From Sycobia sp. Sy_11 (lineage: Eukaryota > Arthropoda > Insecta > Hymenoptera > Epichrysomallidae), in contig JACCIC010000037.1 in assembly GCA_018907035.1 (NCBI GenBank), positions 434,001-498,000 on the forward strand: a stretch of DNA of 64,000 bases. Reading direction: 5' to 3'. A program made the position numbers and the translations under genes. Positions 49,682 to 61,600 of the stretch are shown here, piece by piece (the first letter of the stretch is position 1; each line of letters opens with the position of its first letter). The notes below the pieces were generated by a model, which did no database searches, had not been told where the DNA came from, and was given only the letters and a program-made list of their open reading frames with translations.

Positions 49682-52600
49682 AGTGAGCTCTCATTTTTCG
49701 AAATCTGCAGTCAGTTTTTAATCACTCCTCATCGTAGACAAACATTCTTGTTATAGAATCCAATTTAATCTCTTGTTCTTATTTTTTTATTGTCAAATTA
49801 TTATTATGAAGAAATATTGCTATTATTTCAAAGTAAATGTGAGTGAAAGTTCTTGTAATACAGATGATGCGTCTCATTTTGGGAATTGTATTCATACTGA
49901 TATTATTGAAGCGACTAAGGAAGTATTATATAGATTTAATTTCTGATAAATCGAAAATACTATTTGACAACATACAATAACTTTAGATCCTGGCGTTCAA
50001 ATAAAAAAAAACAAACTTATTTGCTGAATAGGTTTATTTAGTTTATTTTAAAGAGGTTTCAAAAACAGTTGCTCCGTCCACATTAGGGAATCCATGTTGG
50101 AAGGAACGTTAAAAACTTTCAATAAAATCGATATAACATATAACAACGATATAACAATAATAAAACGATATAACAACTAATTAAAAACATATATTAAAAA
50201 ATTGCTTCATATATAGAAGAAAGTTTAAAGCATTCACTGCTGAAAATATTTACAAATTTTGCAACGATGTTCCAGACAAAACAAATTTAGGAAGAAAATT
50301 AAATATTTTTGTAACTTTTATTTAATTCCCTACGTTCGGTTTTTTAAAATGTTATTTTTTTAAATGTTACTTTTTTAGATTGTCCTTATTTTTGAAACAC
50401 TTAGTCTATTGCGAAGAGAAAAAATAACAAATATATCGAAAAATGCTGTACATAAGAATTCTACAATGTTCTTCGTACGTATTCCAATAACAAAAAATAA
50501 TGTTCCTCAGTTTTTTTCTTGTGCACGAAGAATTTTATAATATATGTAAGAAATATATTATTTTACAAACGGGTGAAATTCAAAAACAGAAAAGATGTTT
50601 CGTGAACTACTTGGATGGAAAATGCTCGCACCTGCCGATGGGAATAAATATGATGTGGACAAAATCAAAGAACATTGTTACTTGGTTATCGTGACCTGTT
50701 TTCCACTTAGATACCAGACAATTTCCGAAAAACCACAGCAACCTCATTCGTTGACGGTGACGGCGATCTAACCAACTTAAAGTTGGTTAGAAATCATTCA
50801 CTGTAACCAAAGGCTACATAAATGACTCTTTTTGTAGTATAAAGAGCAAATTAATAAAAATAATAATAAAGCAATAGTTCTAAAAACCACCGACGGTAAT
50901 GTCAGAAATATCTGTTGATTTAACTAGAAGAATCTAAACTTTATTCTAATATATAACTTTATTTAATTAGTGGAATAAAACTGTGATCAATGCACTGATA
51001 AATCAACTAATGAATTACATGTGAAAATACAATATAATAGTAAGTACAAATGTAGCACTGTATATTGGCCGAACTCGACTGCTGTCACTCTCGGGAATAA
51101 CGGTGGCTGGATCGGTCTGTCCCTTTTGTATCCTCGGCATTTCTGCAGTTTGAACTCAGGTAGGTTCAGGAACAGTGCGGGTATAGACTTGCACTGATCC
51201 ACATTAGCGTCCTCTGTTAAGTTTGTATGGTGCATATATTCGTTGCATACCAACAATATCACTACACCGAAAAAAATATTGCAGTATAGAAATTAACAAA
51301 TTGTATCGTTTTCTAGAGCGCTAATTACAGACCATCGACGGAAATCATTTTTTACAAATTATACCGAAAACATGCGACTGCAATATTTAGATCAACAAAA
51401 CAATGGTAATGGATTTTTTAGTTGCAAATAGCGTAACGATGTGTCACGAAGTCCATCCGACACTTAGCATGCTACACGTGGAAGGAAAACAAATAGTCAC
51501 ACTCAATTAAAAATGATGGCATAAATATTTCTTTTTATTTCAATAATTATAACGTTACAATTAATGTATGCAAAAATGAATGAAAATTTTTCTATAATGC
51601 CATGAAAAATTTTGTATAAAAAATTATATTGTCATAATAATAATTCTTTCCATTAATTTGTGCATTTTTTATTTAACTAAAATATAATGTTATTCCCGTC
51701 GCTGACAAACTACACAACACTCTTTTTTAATGTACTATTTCCAGTTTTGCTAGCTGGATAATTTGAAGTTGTCTAAAAAACTAAAACACTATTATGTCAA
51801 AGCAAAACTTCATCATTTCAACATTTTCATTATCGTACAAGGTGAGGTCACGACCTTTCGGAACTAGATTGACCGAAAAACTCTGACCCAAATAACTCTT
51901 ATTTCGAAGATATGGTTCTTTACTTCTAATTAAAGTACTTGCCTTTAAAAAATTTAGGTAAATTGTATAGTTAAAAGACTTTATTTATTTATTTATTTTT
52001 TTAATCAACACCCTTGCTGCTGACGTTGAAAAGTCTGGTTTGTAAGTAAGAAAGTACCATATCGTTGAAATGAAAAAGCGTTTAAAAGCGAGAGAGATAG
52101 TAAAATTTTAAAAGGCTTATTTTAGACGTAATCAGAATTACCTCGCTCTTACTCAGACGAAACCTAACAGTTAAGTGTGCTGTCTCTTCCTATTAGGAAG
52201 AATACCAAAATTATTAATGAATAGCAAAATTATAAGTTCTTTCACTGAATAAACAAAAATTTCAGAAATAATTTCTCAATTAGTTATCTAAAATAATTAT
52301 AACTTAAGGAAGATATTTTGTAAATAAGTTTAAAAATAAGAATCCGTATCTTTTGTATGTCTAAAATATTATTCAAAATAAATAAAATAGTGTAATATAT
52401 TGATTTCAAATTAAAAATACATCATTTATAGAAATTTATCATTGCTTTAAGCTAAAACAAGAAATAGGTATTAAAACCAAGAAATACTTGAGTGTACTCA
52501 ATTTACCCAAGGGAAGAGAAACATTCAATGGCCAGACTGGTACAATATCTGGATTTGGACATCACTGGTCGATTTATAAGAAAAATGAAGCCACAAAATC

Positions 52601-53210
52601 ATTGCATAAATTTATGTCTAATCGTTATCACTTCTTCTTAAAATATGGATTCATTAAGATTTTAGAAACCAAGGAAGTCACGGCCATAAACACTCCTATT
52701 ACATACATGTATATAATTTTCGGTAAAATGTTAGCAGAAGAAAATGAGTCTTGGGGTACTTGTACGGTGAGTCCATTTCTATTATGAGCTTAGTTTTTAT
52801 TATATTTGTAAACAGTAAGGTATTATAAATAGAAGTATAGATTTGACCGATTTAATCTGATATATTCGTGTATCACAGAACCAATAACAGCGTCATTCCA
52901 AGAATCCTACAAGATATTGGTTTTTACCAATTTCTATCTTATAAGAATAATATCCGGTAGCGTTTCTCTAAGTTATCTAACATCGTTTTTATTTTTATAG
53001 GGCGACAGCGGTAGTACTCTCGTGATAAATAACACTGCTGTCGGAATCTTAGTAGCAAGTCGGCCCGATTGTGATGATACTAGTGAGGGCAGCTTATACC
53101 TGCAAGTAGCATTTTATGTAAATTTTATTAAAAGAATCATGGCAGGAAAATTAACCAAAGATACAATAATTTTTCCGAATAATCCACACGTAATAAACAC
53201 AATGTCTTAA
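44275..53210 (+). CDS. S1A serine protease-like protein 2, secreted (four exons)
   Basis: Proposed join: 44275-44338, 48501-48820, 52452-52766, 53001-53210, giving 302 residues. Exon 1 is a signal peptide (MNYKRLLISSFIMITI...); an in-frame ATG at 44266 could add three residues. Exon 2 has GLSKEG-IVGG, CGGSLL, CAAHC (His57) and NDIAVA (Asp102). Exon 3 begins LKQEIGI and has SGFGHHW. Exon 4 has GDSGST with Ser195. Oddities match protease 1: no basic residue before IVGG, Gly189, Ala-Ser-Arg in place of Ser-Trp-Gly, and no 168-182 disulfide. An extra Cys precedes AAHC. Intron 1 (4.2 kb) holds a Helitron and a terminal-repeat element; intron 2 (3.6 kb) holds a GA repeat and a palindrome. The exon 3 acceptor is TAAG rather than CAG. 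Confidence 0.83.
45130..45172. repeat. (TA)n microsatellite in the Helitron
   Basis: About 43 bases of TA dinucleotide repeat. Confidence 0.95.
45226..45500 (+). repeat. 60-bp minisatellite in the Helitron
   Basis: Units start with (g/a)aatac-aaactc at 45226, 45287, 45311 (shortened), 45370, 45430 and 45490; the last three are spaced exactly 60 bp. The core is cgtaaaagtcgt--agacatctggacatcgt-ttctact. The same family forms the array at 14020-14366. Confidence 0.85.
46471..47905. mobile_element. Non-autonomous DNA transposon with 13-bp terminal inverted repeats, in protease 2 intron 1
   Basis: ccctggtagaaat (46471-46483) and atttctaccaggg (47893-47905) are perfect inverted termini 1435 bp apart. 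The interior is AT-rich, noncoding and carries a CA microsatellite. Related sequences occur at 24407-24625 and 32390-33110. I could not identify a clear target duplication, so the superfamily is open; a hAT-like group is conceivable but not shown. Confidence 0.7.
47481..47547. repeat. (CA)n microsatellite
   Basis: About 67 bases of CA repeat with a short cgcgcg interruption. Confidence 0.95.
48501..48820 (+). CDS. Protease 2, exon 2 (His57, Asp102)
   Basis: Acceptor cttcag/ggttatc and donor aaa/gtaagt. 320 nt. Alternative acceptor at 48495 stays in frame. Confidence 0.88.
49647..49678. repeat. (GA)n microsatellite in protease 2 intron 2
   Basis: About 32 bases of GA repeat. Confidence 0.9.
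50768..50790. repeat. 23-bp palindrome in protease 2 intron 2
   Basis: ctaaccaactt and aagttggttag are perfect 11-bp inverted arms around one base. Confidence 0.85.
52452..52766 (+). CDS. Protease 2, exon 3
   Basis: Acceptor ctttaag/ctaaaac and donor acg/gtgagt. 315 nt in phase 0. Ends SWGTCT. Confidence 0.85.
53001..53210 (+). CDS. Protease 2, exon 4 (Ser195)
   Basis: Acceptor tttatag/ggcgacagcgg; GDSGSTLV, Cys220 in PDCDD, stop TAA at 53208-53210. Confidence 0.9.
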   Translation, partial: GDSGSTLVINNTAVGILVASRPDCDDTSEGSLYLQVAFYVNFIKRIMAGKLTKDTIIFPNNPHVINTMS

Positions 53211-53743
53211 AAATTAAAACTAACGTATTTATTAAAGATTTCTAAAAATTATATTCAATTCATTCAATTTTTTGATTACCAACAATGAATCATTAACGTT
53301 CTACATCTTATTTCTTTGCCCAATATGTATTCTTATAACTCATACAGCTATATATAATAGTACTATCTTGTAATTTGATTATTTTATTGATTTAGTTATC
53401 GCTTGACTTAAAAGAGACAAAGTGGTTTCAGGATGACATTTTTATAGAAAAATAAAGGTTTTATAAAACCAGTGTGGATAAATGATAGAAGAAACTCTTT
53501 TATAATAAGACCGTATTAATGTAACTGACTTTAGAAGGCAGGTTATGAGCTATTATTGTTGCTTATAAAAACCTCAAGACTTCTGGAATAAATAAACTAA
53601 AAGAATATGCTAACCACGATCTATTTATAGGCGCGATATATAACAAACAAAAATGCAATGAGAAAATATTGAACTAATGTGAAATAACAAATTTTCAACT
53701 ATTTTTTAATCATCTTCAGAATAAATAAATAGTTAGTTAAGTT

Positions 53744-54031
53744 GTGCCAAACACTCCTCTACAAAATGATTTGACATGTAGAGTAGATACCTATATCACT
53801 CCTCTCACCACCAAGCCACAAAGACTATCATTTTGGATGAGGATGGAGGATAACTATGTAGGATGTAGATTCGATGTAGACTTATATAAGCTGTCGAATA
53901 CTGCTAAACGTAACTCTATGCAGGTATGTGTATATAAATCTGGTCGAATCGTCGCCATTATAACCGTATCACGAGGCTTTATATATAACCGCGTGTACAC
54001 ACAAATTGCCAAGAAGCCGTCTAGAGGCTGA
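53744..54031 (+). other. Unrecognised 95-codon open frame
   Basis: The frame starts MPNTPLQNDLTCRVDTY and contains an LSFWMRMEDNYVGCRFD stretch of ordinary, non-repetitive composition, unlike its AT-rich surroundings. Inside it lies caggtatgt (about 53920), which could be a splice donor. I know no family for it. It may be a transposon fragment or a lone exon. Confidence 0.25.
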
Positions 54032-56171
54032 GACGGACTGTGTTAATACCTACAGTGACCTAACAGATATATAAATACTATTGCTGTAATACACATTAAT
54101 CTCAAATTCTTAATACAGATTATCCTGAAAGTATCTTAAAAACAGTCGAAATATTGACAAAATAATAAATAATAAAGTTGACAGCAGAGACCATTATCGT
54201 CAAATTTCAACTTATTAACTACTACAACATATCTGTGCGCAGAGTTTATATTAAAATTCTATTTACATTTTTTATATTAATTCTTAGTTGTTTTTCTAGA
54301 AGTAAAAACAATTTTTTTGGTTAGAATTTATGGAAAACGAGAGATAAGAGTCAATTGAAAAACTTGTTGATACCAAGCTTTAATATTTAATGGTAAAATT
54401 CCAAACTAAGCTATCCGAAGACATGTAATTTTCTGAACTTTTATGTTCATATTATCATTAACATTTCATGCTGACTAAAGACGATTTATCTGAACATATT
54501 ACCATTTTGTACAAAATTAAAAATAATATTTTAAGAAAAGACATTTAGTTTCAGACATAAAAATAAGAGACCTTTTTAAATATTCTTACTAAAGATATTA
54601 TATTTTGGAAACAATGAGAATTGAAGATTTAAATAAAAATACAAAGTACGCGAAGAAAACACAAAAACGACTGAAAAATGCTACTAAAGACAAAATTCAA
54701 GAAGAGAAATCTCCTACTTAAAAACAGATGTTTTGTTTATGAGGCTAAAATTACAAATACCTTCAAATTTTTCTGATGGAAAAACTTAATTTTATTACAA
54801 AATTTTTTAAATTAATTTCTATTATATATTAAAATTGTTGTAATTCATCTTGTTCCAATGAGTGTTCTTATTCGACTCTAAGACGATTAAAGTCGTATTA
54901 ACAGTTGTCAGTACAATAATAATGATTTAATGACTTAACAATAATGCATGTTCATAAAGAAAAATTAGATTCTTTAAATGTTAATTCATTCTCAAAGGAC
55001 TTTTTAATTAAATATAATTTACGTTCACAAACGGTTGTTTTAAACTGAACAAATTTAGGTTTTGTTTTAATGCTTATGCATTTGTTTTTGAGATATTCTA
55101 CTTCTGTACAAAAGTTTATAGGTTTCAGATGTTTTGAGTTTGAATTGTAAAATGCGAGGGTGGGGGTACAGAAATATTAAACACAGAACAATATTGAGAT
55201 GACGCTCCTGATGATCATTACGGCAATGTAAAGTACACTTAATTAAGTCTGGCACAGCACTTATTATAAATTGACATACCTTGAATCTTAATTTACATAT
55301 GGCTACAGACGCTTCCGGTTCAGTGCTCGATATTAATAAATCGAGGTTTGTTAAATTATAGCACGTGTTCTGTAGTACAATGGTTTCTCATTATTCTAAC
55401 GCTCATGATACTTATAATAGAATATAACCAACTACTCTTTGGCCAATGACGTCATCGTGGCGCCTAATAGAGATTCAAATTTGGAGTTAAATTTAGATGT
55501 TTTACAGCATTACCTTAATATTACAATTTAAATTATTATTACAATTATACATTTATTTTAAAAAATATAATATAATTATATTATAATCCTATTTTAAGAA
55601 TTTTTATTAATCCATGTAACCGTTATATTTAAGATGATTTTTCTAAACGAACTACGGATTCTTTATATCGATAATAATAATTATTTATAATAAACATTAA
55701 TAACTTCCTCAATTTTTACACTAGAATTACGGGTCAAATTTCTACTTTTATAGAATTTTAAGACCAAATGAATAAATACTACGAAATATTGCTAGAATAT
55801 TATAAATTTTAATTATAGAAATAATGAGAGAGATTTCGGATTATGACGTAATAAGGAAACGCTACTTTTACCCCCGCGCATGACTTTAATGGATCAAATC
55901 AGTCGTAAAACTGCGCCGGGTACTCTCGCCATCGCTACCAACAAATACACCATACGTGAAAAGCCAAAAATCTAACTTATGCCTCTGATTCGTCCATGAG
56001 TACTTTAATTTCTATTCATTAGCTTTTCTATAAACGCAATGTACTAGAGTTTTTATTTATCGAACTGTGACAGACCAATCAAGCAGACTTTTTCAAAATT
56101 TCCTGCCCTCCATTCCTCTCGCTAAAAGTGTGTATCTTTGCGTCCACATACATAGATAATTTTTTTTACCC

Positions 56172-56390
56172 TCGGTACGAAACGGCATTGAACTATGCTT
56201 ATTCTAGCGGCTTCAAAAAAAAAAAAAAAATGACATCCTACATTCAAACGACATTCATCTGCGCCTACCCTGGCGACTCAGTGAATAACTGACATCCTAT
56301 AATGATACGGCATTTACCAACACCTACTCTGATGGCTCGGTAAACGTTTGACGTCCTGCACTCACACAGGTAGCGAGATTTTCATCCACC
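56172..56390. repeat. 59-bp tandem repeat, three to four units
   Basis: tgacatcctac (56231), tgacatcctat (56290) and tgacgtcctgc (56349) are spaced exactly 59 bp, each followed by a cattca/cattta block and ctac-ctg-cg/tggc. A degraded unit precedes them from about 56172. Confidence 0.8.
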
Positions 56391-58584
56391 CGAGTGACCA
56401 TCCTTGCCGTTTCAAAATAAACGCACGACTTAATCGATGTTCCATATTCTCAAATGCTCCCTCAGCCACTCCTCGCGTTGTCGCGACTCATCACTCCACC
56501 GGACTTAGCGGGACGCTGTACAGAATTTACATTAATAAAGTTTACAACCTAATTTAAGACCACTCATTTTGTTCCTGAGACAGCGAAGCGAACTCTGTTT
56601 CGTTTAAATTAAAAGTGAAGACTTCCTTCGTCACTTACCCCGTGCCTTCCACACGGGCAAAGTATTATAAACTTTAGTTTCTATTTTAATTATAATATGC
56701 GGAATTCGTACGCGGCATTAATATTCTGCTCAACTTTGCTCGCATGCGCAAGAACAGGCTAACAGACGCATTAGCGAAAACGACTAAGATAAATCCTCGG
56801 ATTTAACGATACGTCACATTTAAGTTTATCTTCTCATTGTCAATTTATTAGTCTATAATTAATTTAATTCAGAATATTTTCTATGTCACTGTATCTTTGC
56901 TTCATCAGCGACCGCATTAAATGAAAATCTGGACGATCGTAGAAAATTTATTTCACGACTACTTCTACTTTCAGAATAAATTTAAAACTATACAGAACTG
57001 TATAGGTCCGATATGAATATAGTATTAAATACTTCAATACCTACTTATATACTATTGTTTACTTCTCATGAAAATTTTCTAGACACCAGTCATTACAAAT
57101 TTATTATACAATTTAAGCAAACATCAAATACTATAGGCTCTAGAAATAAAAGAAATAACTCAAGTTAATAAAGGCAACATTTCTTAAAAGTCAAATCATA
57201 CCATATTAATAATATCACAAATCTTGTCTCTTCGTCTTTATGATTTATTACAAAGCGATTCTAAATACTGTTATCATTATTTGCACTCATTAATTTATTA
57301 GGACTGTTACTTGTATTCACTTATACTAAATTAATCTATGATTTGTATTCATCTATCACCTGTATTTTATGCGAAAATATATTCATGTGATTATTTTACC
57401 TAATCGGTCAATATGTAGTTTAGCTCGACAATGGGCAAACTGCAGTTATTATCTAAAATAAATGTTATTAAACTAAACAAATATGTTTTTCATTAAATTG
57501 ACATGTACGATATTTATATTTGCCAACATTTAAATATAAACTTAGTAATAATGCTTAGTTTAAACTTTCAAATATAATTTTTTCTAATTGTTCATTAGAA
57601 ATTATAAAATTATAATAATCTAATTAATATTGGAAATTTATTTGCAACATTAGGTATAATAAAATTTCTTTAAATTGATATAAAAATTACTTTTTCCTCG
57701 TAGCTTATAAATTAATTTATGATCCAGTACTTCAAGTCAATATATGACAATGCCAAATCAAGCAATATAAAGACCGAAATGCAATATTTAAACAGCTTAT
57801 GATACATCACTATGATTCGTCTCTTTTCTTCTTTTTTCACAAAGGAATCATCTATATCTAATTATATTTACCTCCGAAGCATATCTGTAACTATAATCAC
57901 TTTTATTGATTTAACCCACCTTAATTTATTTAACTGGAAGTTGAAACAATGTTTTTATCATTTCTGAACATTAGATGGTAAGCTCTTCTATTAATATATT
58001 TTCTTAATTAAGTTACACATTTGCAATTATCACTGGCCATTCTTAAAAGTAACTTGTACTTCTAATAAAGAAAATTAGATACCTACACTTAGACAAAAAG
58101 TTTTCATCTATAATAGAATCAAATATTACACTTAGACAAATAGAATATATTAAATATTTTATAAAATTATACGTATTTCATATTATAAATTTTGAAGTAA
58201 TTCTTTGCTACTGTTATTACCTCCTTGAAAAACCCTACCTTGCATTGCTGTAGAACCTAATATTGACCTACTTTGAAACTTCTAATTTTGCAATAATTCC
58301 AAGTAATTCTTGTCGTATCGATTTGCAACATATACAGAAATAATATATACGAGTCAAAATCAAGCTTTATTATTATGATTTGCTGCTAAGTATTATTAAA
58401 TATCTGATTTTTACCTCTGAAATAGAAAGAAATTTACCTTTTTAAACGCTCGATTTATCAGTATTCATTATAAACAAATTGCCATTGATTCTGTGTCTGT
58501 CCAGACTCCAAACTCACTTTTATTTATACTATATTAAAATTTTTCAGAATGTCCTAGATAAACTTTCAAAATTATTTTTAAAAA

Positions 58585-58648
58585 ATGCGATATACCAGTT
58601 TTTTGGTCTTTCTGTTTATGACAGCAACGTTTCATTTATGTAACGAAG
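58585..58648 (+). CDS. Protease 3, exon 1 (signal peptide)
   Basis: 64 nt, ending cgaag/gtaagc in phase 1. An acceptor-like ttttcag ends at 58547. Confidence 0.78.
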
Positions 58649-61600
58649 GTAAGCTTATATTATTATACAAAATATACGTCTGTTAATTAAAGGATGATCA
58701 CATCGTCGATGGTCATGATGACATACCATTGCCGAATACTATTAACATTAACTACAATTGTCATAAATTTTGCGAGGAAATCAAAGAATGGAATTGTAAT
58801 ATCGCGGAACGTTTGGGATATAAAATCAGATCTAGTAAACTTTTCGAGAACCTTAATTGAAATTTCCGATATCGATGAATGAGGAAGGTATCTGGGATGT
58901 TATAATTTATAATCGCGATAAAATTCAATATAAAACGTATTTACACGTATTGAAGCTAGAGTGAATATATTCATATTTTCATGGATACGTATATATAGAA
59001 AGCGATTACCAGAAGTTGATATTAAAGCATGAGGTTTCTAGACAGACAATGACATCCAATATATACAACTACTTAAACGAGAAAAAATATGAAATACAAA
59101 TGCTCCACATAATTTTTTAGTGTATTTTAAGCATCTGTTTTAGGATATACATATAGTGATATGTAGTAAAAAAAGAAGAACATTAATAATTCTTCAAAAT
59201 ACTAAACTATATTATTGATCTGTAGATAAAAAGAGAATTGAGGCAAGCACCAGTTAACAAAATAATAATCAATGCGGATCGTCACAATGGATGCATGTGA
59301 GGACGCCGGCCCACAGAAAACAAAAGGGAAAAAAACCTATGCAAACATTAATTAATATACATACGATCATTACATTATAAATGGTTCACGTGGTTTCTGC
59401 ATTTATAGTACCGAATCAAATTGACGCTTCGGTGGAGTCAAAATCGATTTTTTTAATTTATACACATTTAAAAACAAACAAAAATGTAATCCAAAATAGC
59501 ATAGATTAATGCTTTTTTCATTATTTAAAAAAATTTTAATTTTTTATCAGGAATTAATGAAAATTCCAAGTTTCCGTTTTTTTCTATAATAATTATTTCT
59601 CTTAATATTAAATTTCAATCTCTGATCCATACTTTCTTTATTTTAAAAATAAGTACTGAATTTAATATTAAACACTATAACTTTCTTCAACATCGTTAAA
59701 ATCTGACTGATAGTTACGAAACAAGGATCCACATTTAATGACAACCCTATTAAACGCGTTTAATTTTTTTTTAATTTTTGAAGGCCTCTAATTTGAAAAC
59801 TTAATCGTTAACCTCTTTTCTTTTTTATCGATTTAAAGTTGAATAAATTATCTATGTATTCTAATAACAATCTATATATTGATAAAAGTTGGACTGCTAG
59901 AAAGAAATAAATCGAGCCACCTTATAATCATATTTTTAATTGCTGTACAACTCAATTTATTTTTTATTAAAGTATTAAACAAGAATATACAATACAATTA
60001 ATGTCACTTTTAAAGTTACAGGATTATTGAAGGAAAATATTGTTGGAGGTTATCGCGCAGAAATAGAATCTTTCACGTATTTAATCGAAATTCGAGGTAA
60101 AAGAAATTTTTCTAACGAATATGAATCACTTTGCGGAGGCGCCCTTCTGAGCAACATTATAGCAATAACCGCAGGTCACTGTTTTATGGATCAAGATGGG
60201 AATTTATCGCAATTTAGATTTTCAATTAAGGCGGCGACGAACATTTACAATGACAGCAATGCTGTAAACGTTGACATAGATGTAATCTATAGACATCGAT
60301 TTTATGAATCTATTTATATAAACGATATCGCATTAGCGAAGGTAACTTTTTTCACTTTAATAGAGATATCGGTTGACGGAGCTGCAATTTGTTGGATCAA
60401 CTAGATTTTCAAAAATAAAATTAAATAAAATAAAAGTAGCGAAATGCCTTTAGGGCTTTAATTGCAATAATCAAAAGATCTGAGCGAATTTAAATACGTG
60501 TGATTTCGTGAATTTAAGACGAGGCTTAAGGGCAAAATGCTCGGCAAAATGCGCACGTACGCCTCAGTAGCTACAGAACCCAGTCTTCCTTCTCCAGTTC
60601 AAAAATGATTGGACGTATTTAATACGATTTTTTTTCTCGGCGCGCTCAGTTTTTTCAACCTCCCTTAGAAATTTTTTAATTGTCTTAATGCAAAAGATCT
60701 TCTTCTCAATATGCAGTTTATGCATTCAACTGGACAAATAAATTAATTTCTCCAAGATTGTTCAAATAAACGTACACATTTTCCAAACACATTTTTTCAT
60801 CTTTCTTGAAATGTCAATATTACTTCTTAATATACCTCCCAATAGCATTTCATTAAAAACGTATAAAGAAACCACAGAATCTTTTCAATCCTACAACTGA
60901 GAAGATCGTAAACTTGTTTGTTACACATTTGTTTTCTTCCATTCGCTTCGTATTTAATTTAATCACTTCTATGATATTGTTTTATATGAATAAGCTTATT
61001 ATTAATTATAAAAAACGCGAATTATTAATAATAAATCTATTGCATTCGCCACGATAAAAAGAGATATCGGTTTATAGATATTTGAAAAGATTATGATCTT
61101 TAATTTATTTTTCAATTTGTATTAAAGTATACTAGAATTATAACTAGCATCTAGCATTTAAAAATTTAATAAAAAAGCTTATTTTCCCTAAAATATATAT
61201 ATAAATAAATAAAACAAAATATACATATTTAGTGTAAATATATTTCTTCTTCCAGCTGCAACATAAACTAGATTTCGAAAACAATAAAAAATTAAGTAAA
61301 CTTAAGTTACCGAGGAGACAAGAATCATTTATTGGTTTGATCGGTAAAATAGCTGGTTTTGGATTTCATTGGGTTATTTATAAGGTAAATAAAATTACTG
61401 GATTAAAGGAGAAAACAGGTGCTGGATGTTTTGATCAATACTTAAGATATGGATTAGTTAAAATAGGAAGCTATGAGCTCATATCCGATTTTAACGATAT
61501 TAATATGAACATGATCTCGGGCACAATGATATCGGAAGAAAATGAGGCTTGGGGTACTTGCACAGTGAGTTGTTCACATCTCTATTATAAACTTAACTTT

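Larger units (their letters stand above)
53211..58547. other. Intergenic stretch between proteases 2 and 3
   Basis: Mostly AT-rich. An unrecognised 95-codon frame lies at 53744-54031. A block of higher complexity at about 55440-56700 holds a 59-bp tandem repeat and the frame 56348-56557; it ends near ataaag and a cccgtg...cacggg hairpin and might be an LTR, but I found no flanking duplication. Confidence 0.5.

Noticed and set aside
50987..51262. 91-codon minus-strand frame in protease 2 intron 2
   Set aside because: No known motif and no splice context. It may be transposon debris but cannot be supported as a gene.
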